NCBI GenBank assembly: GCA_039707655.1
Contig: CM077665.1
Span: 291,156,205-291,220,204 of the forward strand
Source: Elymus sibiricus
Lineage: Eukaryota > Streptophyta > Magnoliopsida > Poales > Poaceae
DNA: 64,000 nucleotides
Direction: 5' to 3'
The position numbers and the translations under genes are program-made. The notes under the pieces were generated by a model, which saw nothing but the letters and a program-made list of their open reading frames with translations, was not told the DNA's origin and did not search any database. Shown here piece after piece: positions 1 through 11,218 of this stretch. Position 1 is the first letter of the stretch. Every line of letters starts with the position of its first letter.

Positions 1-2833
1 GGACGTGGCTATTCGAATAGATAGATTACCCTGCAGGGGTGTACTTCGTCACACATGCTCCCGCCACTTACCGCCATGTGCACATAAAAAGGCACCTCGG
101 CAACCTTCAAGCGGAAGCTAGGCGAGGGAGTCGGCCACGGATGTTAACTTACAACGACTCACGTCCACGGTAGTCGCCTATCTGAGTTGGAACCCATAAC
201 GGAAGTCCGGACGAGGTTTCCAATACGGCCTCAAACATTGTGAGCAGGGCCCCAAGCCGGTCCCGACTGGGCCGTTCATCCACTTCGCAGGTCGGGCCAC
301 ACCTATCAACGTTTTGAACTACTGCGACTCCTGGACTGAGAACAGGGTAGGTTAATAGGCCGAGAGGGGTCGAGTTACCGGAACCCAATGTGCGGTAGTG
401 GCTAGTCTTGGAACACAAACACGGAACTCAGTTCCTATGAGCGGTTTCAATGAGACAACCCACCATGTACTCCTACATGGCCTCTCATCGCTACCTTTAC
501 CAAAACAGGTTCAACACTTAACCCTCATCATCAGGACACATCCGTTTCACTCCGGTTCATCACCTAGATGAATCAGACCTGACACAACTCTAAGCATAGC
601 AAGCATAACAGGGTTATAGCACAACATGGCTCAAGCATCTACCAGGTATGCTAGGTTGCATGGTTTAGCTATTTACTGTGACAATGATAGTTCATGCAAA
701 GGAGTGGGTTCAAGTACCGGAACACAAGTAACAGTTGAATCGTTTGTCCTAATGCATTGAAATGAGAGCAAGAGCGAGAGAGTGGGATTATATCGGAATG
801 CTCAAGGGGGGTTGCTTGCCTGACACTTCCGAAGATAACAGTGAGTCTTCATCGGTGGCATCGATATCAACGTCAGAGTAACGTCTACCGAGAGGGAACA
901 ATACTGGCAAACAAGGAAATGAACACATTCAATGCAATGCAGCAGACATGATGTATGCCATGGCAACTTAAGGTACTGAATTGACCTAATGGAATAGCTA
1001 GTCATATTAATTGAAGTGGAATTCAAAACTAGTTCAAATTCCAACTCCAAATGTTATTTCATATATTGTCCTAGTCATGAAATGTCCTACTTGGTGATGT
1101 TAACTTGTTCAAACATGCATGAACATGGTATAAACAGATTCATTGGATTTTTTCTGATAATTTTTCATATATAAATTATTTCATTTGGAGCTACGGTTGC
1201 ATTACTATGAATTTTAGAAGTTTTAGGTATTTTCTGGAATTAAATAAATCCAGAAATCAATAACTGCATCAGCCTGACGTCGGCTTGCATCAGCAAGTCA
1301 ACTGACCGGCTCAGGTCAAACCTGACCAGTGAAGCCCACTGGTCAGTGACTCAGTCACTTAACGGTGGCAATTAGTGTTAAGATTAACCCTAAACTAAAA
1401 TTAGCCAGAGCCTGGCCCCACACGTCATTGACCCAGGGGAGTCAAAGCTGGTCAGGGGGGTCAAACATGCCGGCGGTTCAACGCCGGCGACTACAAACAC
1501 GGCGGAGGTCGTCGGGTTTCGCCCTCCGGTGACCAAACGGACGACGGAGGGTACGAATCGAACGCCGAGGTTGGTGCGCGTCCAACGGAGCAAGCGGGGC
1601 AGGCTGGGGTTGTCGGAATTCTCACCGGCGTCGACATTTGCGGCGGCCGGAGCTCGAGAAGATGGCACCCGAGGCTACCAGGCACGGGGAGGGCGGTTCC
1701 GATGCTCTACGGGCTCCTGGGAACTCCAGGAGTTCGGTGCCACTCTCAAATGCGAGCTTAGGGTTCTCTAGGCACGGCGGCGCCATGGATGGCGGCGAGG
1801 GGTCTTGGGTTCGCCGGCTAGCACGGTTAGAGAAAGGAATTGACGGCGTCTCTAGGGGAAAGGGGGGCGGTGGCTCACCGTGAGCTCGTTTAGCAGGTCA
1901 GGGGGCTCGGGGACGGCCTGAACGGAGCTAATCGACGGCGAGGTCTTCCGGTGGCCGAAGCTTGAAGACGACGTCGAGGATGGCGATGGAGGGACTCGAG
2001 GCTTGATTCCTCCGGCGGTGATGGCTAAGGCTATGCGGCGATTCCGACGGGCACTACAATGAGGCAAGGGCGGCTCGGCGACCACGGCTACGGCGAACAA
2101 CGCTCGCAGCGGCGCTCGGGCATGCGTGGGGAAGAAAGTAGAGGGGAGGTTGAGAGAGCAGCCAGGGGGATAATGGCAGAGGGGCCGCGGCGATCCACTA
2201 CACGAGGATAAGGAAGGGGGTCGGCCTCCAGCGCGAAGCAGGAGGTGGAGGCCTCCCGGCTCGCCGTGGGTGGCTTCGCCTCTGCCTACTGGCAGAGGTT
2301 GAAGACGACCGCCTTGCCAGGTGGGCTGGGCCGGTTGCCTCCTGGGCCAGGTAATCCAGGTTAGTTTCTCTCTTCCTTTTTAATTCTGTTTTGTGTTTTA
2401 TTTAATACCTTTGGCACTGATTTAAATACAAAAATCAGTCAAACTTGTGCCAAATTGTTTTGAGTAATTTTATGTGACTATGTGGCTTATTTCACACATA
2501 GTGAACATTTTGTTTAAGGTTTTGAACCATTTTGTTTTATTAAAGCAGAACAAAATAATTAAAACAATTCCAACAATAATTTTATCTGGTTTCAAATATT
2601 TCTTTTGAAACCTAAAAATTGTTGGTTTGGACCATTTATTTTATTTGAGGGAAATCCCATTTGCTAGGGTTTTATGAAGGCCATATGGATTCATTGATTC
2701 AAATCTGTTTAATTTGGTTTAATCCACTTGGGGTTGGGTTAGGTCATCCCCATTTCAAGTTTGAGGGAGAAAAATTAACATGATGACATGATGCATAATG
2801 CAAACAAAGCAATGACTAGCTAGGGCTGTGACA
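1..2833 (-). mobile_element. Partial long gypsy LTR (5' part, minus strand), cut by the window edge
   Basis: On the minus strand this begins TGTCACAGCCC at 2833, a typical TG start for long-LTR Del/Tekay-like gypsy elements, and runs out of the left edge, so the LTR is over 2.8 kb. It has an AT-rich first part (2350-2833), a GC-rich middle (about 1400-2340) and a mixed tail. The short palindrome CTATTCGAATAG at 9-20 recurs in the Del-like LTR at 37879-37890, which suggests related families. No frame in it looks coding. It appears inserted in the Tat1 element to its right; cttaa (2834-2838) would be the target duplication, but the other copy lies outside the window. Confidence 0.6.
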
Positions 2834-2981
2834 CTTAAAGCCCTGGTTGTGGTAGAAACCACAGCGCCATGGATTGGAGCAATGGGGCGGTTACCTGTTC
2901 GCCCGTGATCATGGGTGGTGGAATTGGTGGAGATGGGCGGCGACCTTTGGAGCGGAGGAGAGCCAGCCCCCGTGCTCTCCC

Positions 2982-2989
2982 CTATAAAT
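2982..2989 (+). promoter_or_regulatory. Candidate TATA box of the Tat1 antisense module
   Basis: The octamer CTATAAAT lies in GC-rich DNA about 110 bp before the first plus-strand ATG of a 172-codon frame. It points opposite to Tat1 gag-pol. This resembles the TATA-like ATAAAAAA ahead of the antisense gene in Tat2 (25569). Seen in sequence; promoter activity is inference. Confidence 0.4.
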
Positions 2990-3096
2990 TGGGGGTCGCG
3001 AGGGGCGATGCTCATCCATCCTTTCTTCCTCCTTGAGTTCAAATCCACAGAGCTCGCCCTTCTGCTTCCTTGTCTTGAGCCGCATTCCCCCTCCCA

Positions 3097-3958
3097 ATGC
3101 TTAGGGGGAGGGGCCTAACGAGCGCATTTGCAGGGCCTTCCCCTCGGACCCATGCTCAGTCCCCGTCATGGATAGACGACTCTGAGCTGAAGGTTGGTCA
3201 GGGAAGTCTTGGATGCGGGAGCGGGCAGCATGGCGGCCGTGTCGAGGACAGCGGCGGCGGCACGCCTGCCGCCACGCTGCCCGCTTCTTTAGCCTTGACG
3301 GAGCGCCATGCAGTTGACATCGCGCCGGTATCTATATTGGAGGTGCAGCGTCGCGGCGGTCCGCGGTTCCCGCATTCCTTCTTGAAGGTGATGGAGAAAA
3401 ATCGCCCACACGGCCGCCACGGGCGTGCGTATGGTTGCAGCCGTGAGTCGTCGTTTATCGCGGTGAGGCTCTCCTCCCGCAGTGTTTTGGATGGAGCATA
3501 CGGGAGGGAGCCCTTCATCTACGCGTGCTCTTTTAAGGCGGAGGATGGAATTCCACGCCTTTGGCCACTGGGGACGACCATGCTCTCTGTGGGGTCCCCG
3601 GGTTGCCGCGTCTAGAGCCTGGGTGATGGCGTGTGCATCCCCTCGAGCGGTGGCGATGAGGAAGATGATGGCGGTTGGGGACCTACGACGCATCAGAAGC
3701 ATGGATGAGGTCTCCGACACGTCGCGTTCCCCGGCAGCACCATCATCACCAGCTGGGCTCCAGCAGCGCCACCATCTGCACCTGCCCTCCGCCTTCTTTC
3801 CCCTTGTAGGTCTTGTCTGCTCCGTCGGCTTCGTCCGCCCTACCTGGGGACAGGGCCCTTCTGCTCGCCGGACGTGTCCCTCTGGTCCTTGCTGGGAAGC
3901 GTCGAATCCCGGCCAGGCGCTTCTTTTGCCCTCTGTTCCTTCTTCACCTAATCACTGA
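3097..3958 (+). pseudogene. Antisense gene-like region in the 3' part of Tat1, function unknown
   Basis: Two overlapping plus-strand frames (3097-3615, 172 codons; 3482-3958, 158 codons) lie in GC-rich DNA between a TATA box (2982) and an AT-rich 3'-UTR-like stretch. I recognise no domain. The products are rich in Arg, Pro, Ser and Gly. The position matches the antisense gene of Tat2, but I see no clear match to it, and no splice pattern that joins one long frame. It may be a decayed or different antisense gene, or simply GC-rich non-coding DNA. Antisense extra frames are documented in Tat-lineage elements, which is the main reason to list it. Confidence 0.3.
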
Positions 3959-4160
3959 GAGGAGAGGTACAAGAAAGGCATTATGGGGCATTTATCTGTT
4001 TGTAAGCCAAAAATGTAGGCGTTTGCGAAATTTTAGCTGATTAGAATGTAATTTCTTATCCACTTTGTATCGGAAATGAATGAGAAAAGGTGTCGTCTTT
4101 CTTTCGCAAGTACTATCCCTTTCCCTTCCTTATTTATAATGTATCGGTATGTTTTGTCCT
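3959..4160 (+). other. AT-rich 3'-UTR-like stretch after the Tat1 antisense module
   Basis: Base composition shifts sharply from GC-rich to AT-rich at the end of the last antisense frame. The stretch contains AATGAATGAG (about 4075-4085), a weak polyadenylation-like signal, with T-rich DNA around it. It reads as the 3' end of a plus-strand transcription unit; this is inference. Confidence 0.25.
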
Positions 4161-4284
4161 CGCTACACAGAGCTACTTGCCGGGTCATCATTCAAACCAC
4201 GAGTGCCAAAAAGGGAAAACGAGCCCCCGGCAGCAGGTTGGCGTTGTTCCCCGGTAGAGCTCCTTGTCGGTGTCGGCACTGCCA

Positions 4285-4311
4285 CCCCCCCCCCACACAC
4301 ACACACACACA
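4285..4311. repeat. Poly-C followed by (CA)n microsatellite
   Basis: Ten C bases run directly into about nine CA dinucleotides. Such a compound simple repeat is likely length-variable. Confidence 0.9.
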
Positions 4312-4795
4312 GTTGTTAAACAAGGACAGGGGGACGACTCGTTCCGACAAGGGTTTTCACCACGTGGATGACTCCACTACCTGCAGTAAGGAAGATACTA
4401 AGGATTTCCTTGAGGAATCAAAAGGTAATGAACTTGGGATATGCAATATACTTATCTTTTCCAAGCACTATCCCCTTTTAGAGTGTGATGGGCCGCCATC
4501 CTTGTTTCTTTGTTTCCCTTCCCTGTTTTCCCGATGGTCAAACATGTAGGGTGAGAACAGTAACAAAGATTACGGGTTCATCAAGTATTCTAGCAAATCT
4601 TTATTACTCAAAAGCGATAACATTGCAGTCATAAAAAGTGTGTAATGAGCATGTAAAAATGATGATATGATGCAATGTCTAGCTTTATTATTGTTGCACG
4701 GGGTCTGCGCCTGGCTTTGTACAAACGGTTACATGCAACATCGGCAAGGCTTGTACAAAAGGTGGCTGTCGGGCACTGAACCCGGCAGCCGCGCC
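4312..4795 (-). other. 3' untranslated region of Tat1 gag-pol
   Basis: There is no coding frame between the integrase stop (4796) and the microsatellite. On the minus strand an AATAAA hexamer occurs near 4685-4690, about 110 nt after the polyprotein stop, and could serve in 3'-end formation. The rest shows no structure I can name. Confidence 0.35.
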
Positions 4796-5943
4796 TTACG
4801 GGTAGAACTTACGAAGATGCTCAAAGTTCCATGAGTTAAGCACCTTGGTGCCATCTTCGGTCTCCAGACGGACTGCGCCAGGTCTGATGACTCGTGCTAC
4901 CCGGTAAGGGCCTTCCCACTTCGGCGTCAACTTGTTAGCACCCTTGGCGGATTGAACACGCCTAAGGAAAAGGTCGCCTTCCTCAAGGCTCCGGGCCTGG
5001 ACCCTGCGGCTATGGTAGCAGCGCAGGGCTTGCTGGTAATGTGCAGCACGCACCGCAGCCCGGAGACGGTCTTCCTCGAGGAGCATGGCATCGTCATGTC
5101 ATAGCTGCTGTTGCTCTACTTCATCGTATGCACGCACTCGAGGTGACCCGTATATGAGTTTCGTGGGGAGTACTGCTTCTGCCCTGTACACTAGGGAGAA
5201 GGGCGTCTAGCCAGTAGCTCGATTTGGTGTCGTCCTGAGGGACCAAAGAACCACCAGTAGTTCGTCTATCCAGCGTCTGCCACTCTTCCGCAGCTTATCA
5301 AAAGTCCTTGTCTTGAGCCCTCGCAGCACTTCAGCATTCATCCTCTCGACTTGCCCATTGCTCCTTGGGTAGGCAACAGAGGCAAAGGAGACCTTGCTTC
5401 CAAGGCTTTGGATATATTGCATGAAGGCGCGGCTCGTGAACTGGGTGCCGTTGTCAGTGATCACTCTGTTAGGCACTCCAAAGTGGCACACCGGTCCTTT
5501 CATGAACTTGATAGCTGACTACGCGGTCACCTTTCTCACTGGTTCCACCTCAGGCCACTTTGTGAACTTGTCGGTTGCTACGAACAAGAACTCAAAGCCC
5601 CCGACAGCATGGGGGAAGCGGCCTAGAATATCGAGCCCCAGACCGAGAATGGCCAGGATAGAGGGATTGTTTGCAGGGCTTCTGCTGGTTGATGGATGTT
5701 CTTGGAATGGAACTGGCAGGCTTCACACTTGGTGACCAGCTCAGTAGCGTCCTGGAGAGCAGTGGGCCAATAGAAACCCTGTCGGAAAGCTTTCCTGGCA
5801 AGGGCCCTTGATCCGATGTGGGAACCACATATTCCTCCGTGAATCTCTGCCAACAGCTTCAGTCCATCCTCCCGGTAGATACACCTTAATTTCACACCGT
5901 TCGGTCGTCTTCTGTACAGGGTGTCATCGACAAGCTGGTACAT
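4796..5943 (-). pseudogene. Tat1 integrase, broken in three pieces
   Basis: Piece 1 (5943-5623) holds the HHCC zinc-binding region: His in EIHGG and GSHIG, then CEAC. Piece 2 (5503-5207) holds the catalytic core second Asp (VITDNGTQF) and the Glu region (NGQVERMNAEV). Piece 3 (5086-4796) is the C-terminal domain ending HLRKFYP before the stop. The first catalytic Asp region falls in the break after piece 1. Piece 1 is in frame with the RNase H region upstream; pieces 2 and 3 are shifted by one. The family inserts retrotransposon cDNA into host DNA. The copy is inactive. Confidence 0.85.
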
Positions 5944-5991
5944 ACTTGACCGACGTGCTACTCTTTCGGCTTCCTCTTGCTCTTCGGGGAG

Positions 5992-6351
5992 TTATCCTGT
6001 TTGAAGGAAATGGACTATATGATGCGCCCAGGTTGGAGCCCGTGGCTCGACAACAAGGACTAAAGGCGTCTCCTCGTTCCCGGGAGCGCTTGTCTCAACC
6101 GCGAGAACCTGAGGTCCTACGGGAGGGAGCTGCTCGTCAACCGGAACGGGATTTTCCCCGGCAGCTTCTCTATCAGCGGCTTCGGGAAGGTCCGCCGGGA
6201 AATGCTTGCCGGAGTTCAGCTTCCTTCTCTTATTGGACATCGCTGATGGGGATACTGATGGTTGAGCGAGGCGGAGAATGAAAGTCCCTGGTTCCACAGG
6301 AAGCTTCTGCGCAGCACACTTCGATAGATGGTCGGCAATGCAGTTTTCTGC
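5992..6351 (-). pseudogene. Tat1 linker between archaeal-type RNase H and integrase
   Basis: A stretch of about 100 codons (6297-5992) continues the same frame as the RNase H block and is bounded by stop codons on both sides. It includes a Pro/Glu-rich low-complexity segment. Tat-lineage polyproteins normally carry a poorly conserved linker here, as Tat2 does. No catalytic motif is visible. Confidence 0.5.
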
Positions 6352-7435
6352 TCATGGCACATGCTCTATTTGCAGTCCATCAAAATACTCCTCCAATTTC
6401 CTCACTTCTTCCATGTATGCCTCCATCAGCGGGCTCTGATAATCCTTGTTGACTTGCTTCACCACAAGCTGAGAATCTCCTCGGACGATCAGCCTCTTTA
6501 TTCCCATCTCCACCGCGATTCTAAGTCCGGCAAGGAGCCCCTCGTACTCAGCAGTATTGTTGGTGGCTTCCTCCCGGGGAAAGTGCATTTGGACGACGTA
6601 CTTGAGGTGCTCCCCGGTAGGGGCAATGAGGAGCACGCCTGCTCCAGCGCCCTGGAGTGAGAAAGCGCCATCAAAGTACATGATCCAATCCTTGGGTGCT
6701 TCTTTGCCGGGGAGGACTGTCTCCGGAGCTTCATCATCTGGCGTGGGTGTCCATTCTGCAATAAACTCCGCCAACGCCCTGCTTTGAATGGTGGAAGTGC
6801 TCTCATACTTCAATCCGAAACTTGACAATTCTAATGCCCACTCAACTATCCTGCCAGTGGCTTCGGGGTTCCTCAGTATGTGTTGCAACGGGAAACGGGT
6901 AACAACTATTATCTCATGGTCTTGGAAGTAGTGGCGCAGCTTCCTCGAGGCCATGATGAGGCCGAAGATCAGCTTTTGTACTCCAGAGTACCTTGATCTA
7001 GCCCCCTGTAGCAGGGAACTGACAAAGTACACGGGCCGCTGCACCATTTCCTTCTTTGCCACCTCTTTGGATGCGCTGTCGATCATTTGCTGAGGTCCCC
7101 CTTGATCTGTATCGAGTCCTGCCGCGGATGCTTCTTTCTCGTCTCCGGTAGCATCAGCAACAGCCGCTAAATCTCCATCCACTTCCCGTTGCGCCACCAA
7201 CGCTGCACTAACCACTTTGATTCGTCGCTGCCAAATACAGCAGTAACGGCTCTTGCGGTTTAGGAGCGACCAAGGTGGGAGCAGAGGATGGGTAATTCTT
7301 CAGGTCTTGCAGCGCTGCATCTGCCTCCGGGGTCCACTTCATCGGGCCGGCCTTCTTCAAGATCTTGAAGAATGGCAAGGCGCGTTCAGAAGACTTGGAG
7401 ATGAACCTACTCAATGCAGCAACACATCCAGTCAA
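6352..7435 (-). pseudogene. Tat1 RNase H plus second (archaeal-type) RNase H
   Basis: The first part (from 7435, then 7215 on) is the native gypsy RNase H. It reads LLLYLAATNQ where active gypsy enzymes have Asp in the first motif, so this RNase H looks catalytically dead. That loss is shared with Tat2. The second part (about 6690-6352) has DGAFSLQGAGAG, NTAEYEGLLAGL and VRGDSQLVVKQV, giving the Asp-Glu-Asp of an archaeal-type RNase H, the feature that defines Tat-lineage elements. There is one frame change near 7210. The dual arrangement is established for the lineage; which domain cleaves RNA in this copy is moot because it is broken. Confidence 0.8.
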
Positions 7436-8271
7436 GCTTCTGATATCCTTGACAGTCTTGGGTGCCTGTATCTGTTCAATCGCCTTGATCTTGTTCTGAT
7501 GAACCTACTCAATTGGCTTCTATTCCTCGCTGAGATACAAAGAACCCAAGAAGCTTGCCGGATGGGACACCGAACACGCACTTTTCAGGGTTGAGCTTCA
7601 GGTTGATCTTGCGCAAGTTCGCAAAAGTTTCCGCCAAATCTTGTATGAGAGTGGCTTCATCCTTGGTCTTGACCACGATGTCATCCATGTAGGCTTCCAC
7701 ATTTTTGTGGAGCTGAGGTCCAAAACCAATCTGAACAGCTCTAGCGAAGGTTGAACCAGCACTCTTTAACCCGAAGGGCATACGCACAAAACAATATGTT
7801 CCACAGGGAGTTATGAATGCGGTCTTCTCCTCATCTTCTTTAGTCATAAATATCTGGTGGTATCCGGAGTAGGCATCCAAAAAGAAGAGCAAGTCACATC
7901 CGGAGGTGGAAGCAACAATCTGATCTATGCGGCAAGGGGAAAGGGTCCTTCGGGCAAGCTTTGTTCAAGTCAGTGAAGTCTATGCAAAGCCTCCATTTCC
8001 CATTTGCCTCACGTACCACCACCGGGTTTGCCAGCCAAGTTGGATGCATCACCCCTCTGACCAAACCAGCTGCTTCAAGCTTCTTGATTTCCTCGGCAAT
8101 GAACTGCTGCTGATCCAGGGCTTGCTTCCTAACATTTTGCTTGATGGGCCGGGCATGAGGACAGACAGCAAGGTGGTGTTCAATTACCTCCCTGGAAACA
8201 ACGGGGATGTCAGATGGTTGTCAGGCAAACACATCGACATTCTCCCATTGGAAGGCAACGAGCGCGCTTTC
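7436..8271 (-). pseudogene. Tat1 reverse transcriptase
   Basis: The best piece (7892-7509) shows FFLDAYSGYHQIFM, then YCFVRMPFGLKSAGSTF, the catalytic VEAYMDDIVVKT and LNPEKCVFGV, the standard order of gypsy RT. The N-terminal motifs (WRLCIDFTDLNKACPKD) can be read in another frame at about 7950-8020. A frame change and stops separate this block from the protease upstream. It would copy the element RNA into DNA in cytoplasmic particles; here it is a relic. Confidence 0.85.
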
Positions 8272-8952
8272 CTATTTGTCAGTAAGGGTAACACTGATGG
8301 TGAACGTGCCACCAGTGCCGTCTAGCCTTGCCGGGATTTTCTTCATCTCGGGATAGGTGGCCTTGGTCTTCTTGCTAGTGGAACTCCCCGACAGGTCATC
8401 GTCGGGTGCGGCGCACTCCGAAGAGATGCACTTCCCGGAGTCCTTGCCGTTGTTCCTGCTAGCCTTCTTCAATTTCTCTGTGTCCTTGGTGGGAGTTGGG
8501 ATCTCTGTGACTTCAGCTGCTACCGCGTCACGGTACATCTGGTCCACGCAGATAACTGCGTTCTTCTTGTCAGATGGGATGGAAATGACCCCAATGGGCC
8601 CTGGCAGCTTTAAGGTATTGTAGGCATAGTGAGATGCCGCCAATAACTTTGCCAGAGCTGGGCGGCCGAGGATTCCGTTGTAAGGCAGTGGGATCTCGGC
8701 GACGTCGAACACTATTCTCTCTATCCGGAAGTTCAGTTCCCCGCCAAATGTCACAGGCAGAGTGATCTTTCCCTTGGGTCGGCTCCTGCCGGGGTTGATT
8801 CCTTGGAATGTACCCGTAGCTTCGAGCTCTTCATCAAGGATATGCAGTTTCTCAGCTACTTTAGGGGAGATTAAGTTCAATCCCGCCCCACCGTCAACTA
8901 ACATCTTGGACACCTTGAGGTTGCGGATTGTCGGAGAAACCAACAATGGCAA
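8272..8952 (-). pseudogene. Tat1 aspartic protease
   Basis: A 226-codon frame contains VDGGAGLNLI (active-site Asp, with Gly-Gly in place of Ser/Thr-Gly) and GILGRPAL, the two signatures of a retropepsin. The D-G-G-x-G-L-N form is also found in Tat2, so it is normal for this group. The protease would cut the gag-pol polyprotein. It is in the same frame as gag and separated from it by stops. Confidence 0.8.
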
Positions 8953-9191
8953 ACACCCGACCGTAGTGGTACGGTCGGGATGATCCTCTTAGTCAAAGAT
9001 GATAGGCATGCAGGACCATTTGAGTGGCTTCCTAGATCCTACAATTGGTTCCACAGCATTGACTTCGCGTGCCCACTGCTTGAGCTGGCGGTGATAGGAA
9101 TGCAAGGATGCACCCCCATCAACGCACATGGCTTCGGTTGCTTTCTGAAACTCCATGTCGCTGGAATCCTCATCATCATCCTCATCCTCAC

Positions 9192-11217
9192 TCATATCGT
9201 CTGTTTCCTACTTCTCTCGACCTCTGGCGGGTTTTTCCTTTTGCTGCGGGGTTTTGCCGCGGCGACCTCCTCTGCCGCCACGGCCTTTCCCGGTAGCACC
9301 GTCCTGGCCTTTTTCTTTGTCGTGCTTCTCATACTCGGCCCTCTGCTTATCAACAAGCTGCTCGACCTGTCGAAATTCTTGGAGATCATGGCCCTTGGTG
9401 CGGTGAATTTTGCAGTACGGCCCGTCGGACTTCCCGGTCTTCTCAGCGGCAGCAGCCTCCCGGCAATCAACGCACGCTGCAGCTCCCTTGCTGGGGGTTT
9501 CGGCTTTCGCCTTCTTGCCTGCACTGAGGTCTCCAGAGCTCTCAACAACCAATACTGCTTTTCCCTTACGCTTTCTATTGTGCTTCCTGCTTCTTCCCTT
9601 CGGGTCGGGGGCGTCGTCGTCGTCATCGGAGTCCACTCCGACGCTCGCCTCCTCCCCGAGAAGTCGCCTTCCTTCTTCAGCTCGAGCACATTTATCCGCC
9701 AAGGTGGAAAGCTCATTAACAGTCTTGGGGAGCTTGACATTCATCTTGGCTCGCATCCTCCTATTGCGCACGTTCGAATGGAACGCGGCAATCACCGCTG
9801 TGGGATGTATCTCTGGGATGTTGCGGTGCACTCGGTTGAATCTCTAGATATACTTCCTCAAGGTTTCGCCCTCCTTTTGCGGGAGGACTTGGAGATCGCT
9901 GGGCTGGCCTGGTTCTTGATGACCACCAGTGAAGGCGCCAACGAACTCGTTGCATAGATCAGCCCATGACGAAATTGAATTTTCTGGCAGATGCATTAGC
10001 CACGATCTCACGTTCGGCTTAAGCGCCAAAGGGAAATAGTTGGCGAGCACCTTTTCATATCTTCCTCCCCTAGCTTGAACAACTATCGTGTATATGCCCA
10101 AGAACTCTGCCGGGTTCAGCTTCCCGTCGTATTTCTCAGGCAGCTCAGGTTTGAAAGCTAGGGTCGACGGGGAGCGGACCCGTCGCAGCTCGCTAGTGAA
10201 GGCAGGGCAACCAACCTCGTAGGGAACGTACCCGCCAGCACTGGCCGTGGGGTCACCGATGTCTAGACCATTGCGCTTGTCAGATTGACGGTGCGCTTCC
10301 CAGCGTCGCTCAATGGTGATGCGCGCGTCTTCTTTCCGCCGGTCTTCAAGGACACGCTGTTGATCTCGGCTGTCGCGCGGGCCAGATGAGACTATGGACG
10401 CCTCGTCGTGCTCATCAGCATGCGAAGCTTGCTGTGGCTGCCTCTAGGCCTGTTGTCGCGAAGGGGATTGCACCATTGGGGTGGCCCCTTCGACGCGCTC
10501 GCCGGCCCGGGCTGCTGCTGCTGTTCGCGTATGTCGTGACGGCTCTGCATGCTGGGGCTTGTTGGCTTCAATAAAAGAAACCAAACTCTGAATGGTGGCT
10601 CTCCATTCATCCATCTTATCAGCTGTTGGCATAAAGTTGAGCAGCATCTGGACACACGCCATGGCTTCCTCTGCGGTGCTCGGCATGGCGAAAGAGGCGG
10701 ACAATGACGTCGCTCGACTCCTGGTAGGACCAAGAGAAGCGTCGCCGCGTTCTTGATGCCGTATTCCACTCGCCGGGGCTGTCTGGCATGTAGGGGGGCG
10801 AACCTGTGGGGCTGTGGCCCCGCTTGGCGCTCCGTCTCGTTCCGCATGAGGTGCATGCCCAGTAGTCTCGCTGGCGACGGGCGTGGCCGAAGGATCACGG
10901 CTCGCGCCAGACCGGGCGCCGCCGAGGCGGCCGCGGCCATCCGCGCGGCGGGGAGGTGATGGATGGTTGTTTCCCTCGCCCGTGGTGCCAGGGCCGAACT
11001 CGCCAAGTTGTTGTTGTAGTCGCTCCCCTCTGGTGCCTCCTGCTCCATCTCTGGCCGTGTAGGACTGGACGGGAGCGCCACCTGTGCCGACCGCGTCGTC
11101 CGTGATGCCCGCCTCACCCGCAGCCGCCGTAGCGTCTACGGTGCCGGCAGCCGCGTGTGAGGAAGCCTTCAAAGTGGAGGGATGCAAGGCCGCACCGGAT
11201 TTCTTCTTGGGAGCCAT
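9192..11217 (-). pseudogene. Tat1 gag
   Basis: The ATG at 11217 is the first after the LTR and starts MAPKKKSG. An alanine/proline-rich leader (to 10444) is followed in the same frame, after a stop, by the capsid-like part (10101-9844; motifs RSWLMHLPENSISSWADL and GETLRKYI). The nucleocapsid-like part (9831-9208) has a charged Asp/Lys tract. Its zinc-knuckle-like CKIHRTKGHDLQEF ends in Phe where the final Cys is expected. In-frame stops lie at about 10443, 9843 and 9207. Gag would form the virus-like particle. Confidence 0.75.
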
Positions 11218-11218
11218 T

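Noticed and set aside
1390..2100. Several overlapping GC-rich frames on both strands
   Set aside because: All lie in the GC-rich middle of an LTR, with no domain and no splice or promoter context.
8980..9957. Plus-strand frame of 325 codons, strongly hydrophobic
   Set aside because: It is the complement of Tat1 gag and protease. Charged and Ala/Gly-rich sense codons give hydrophobic antisense codons; no TATA box or splice context supports it.
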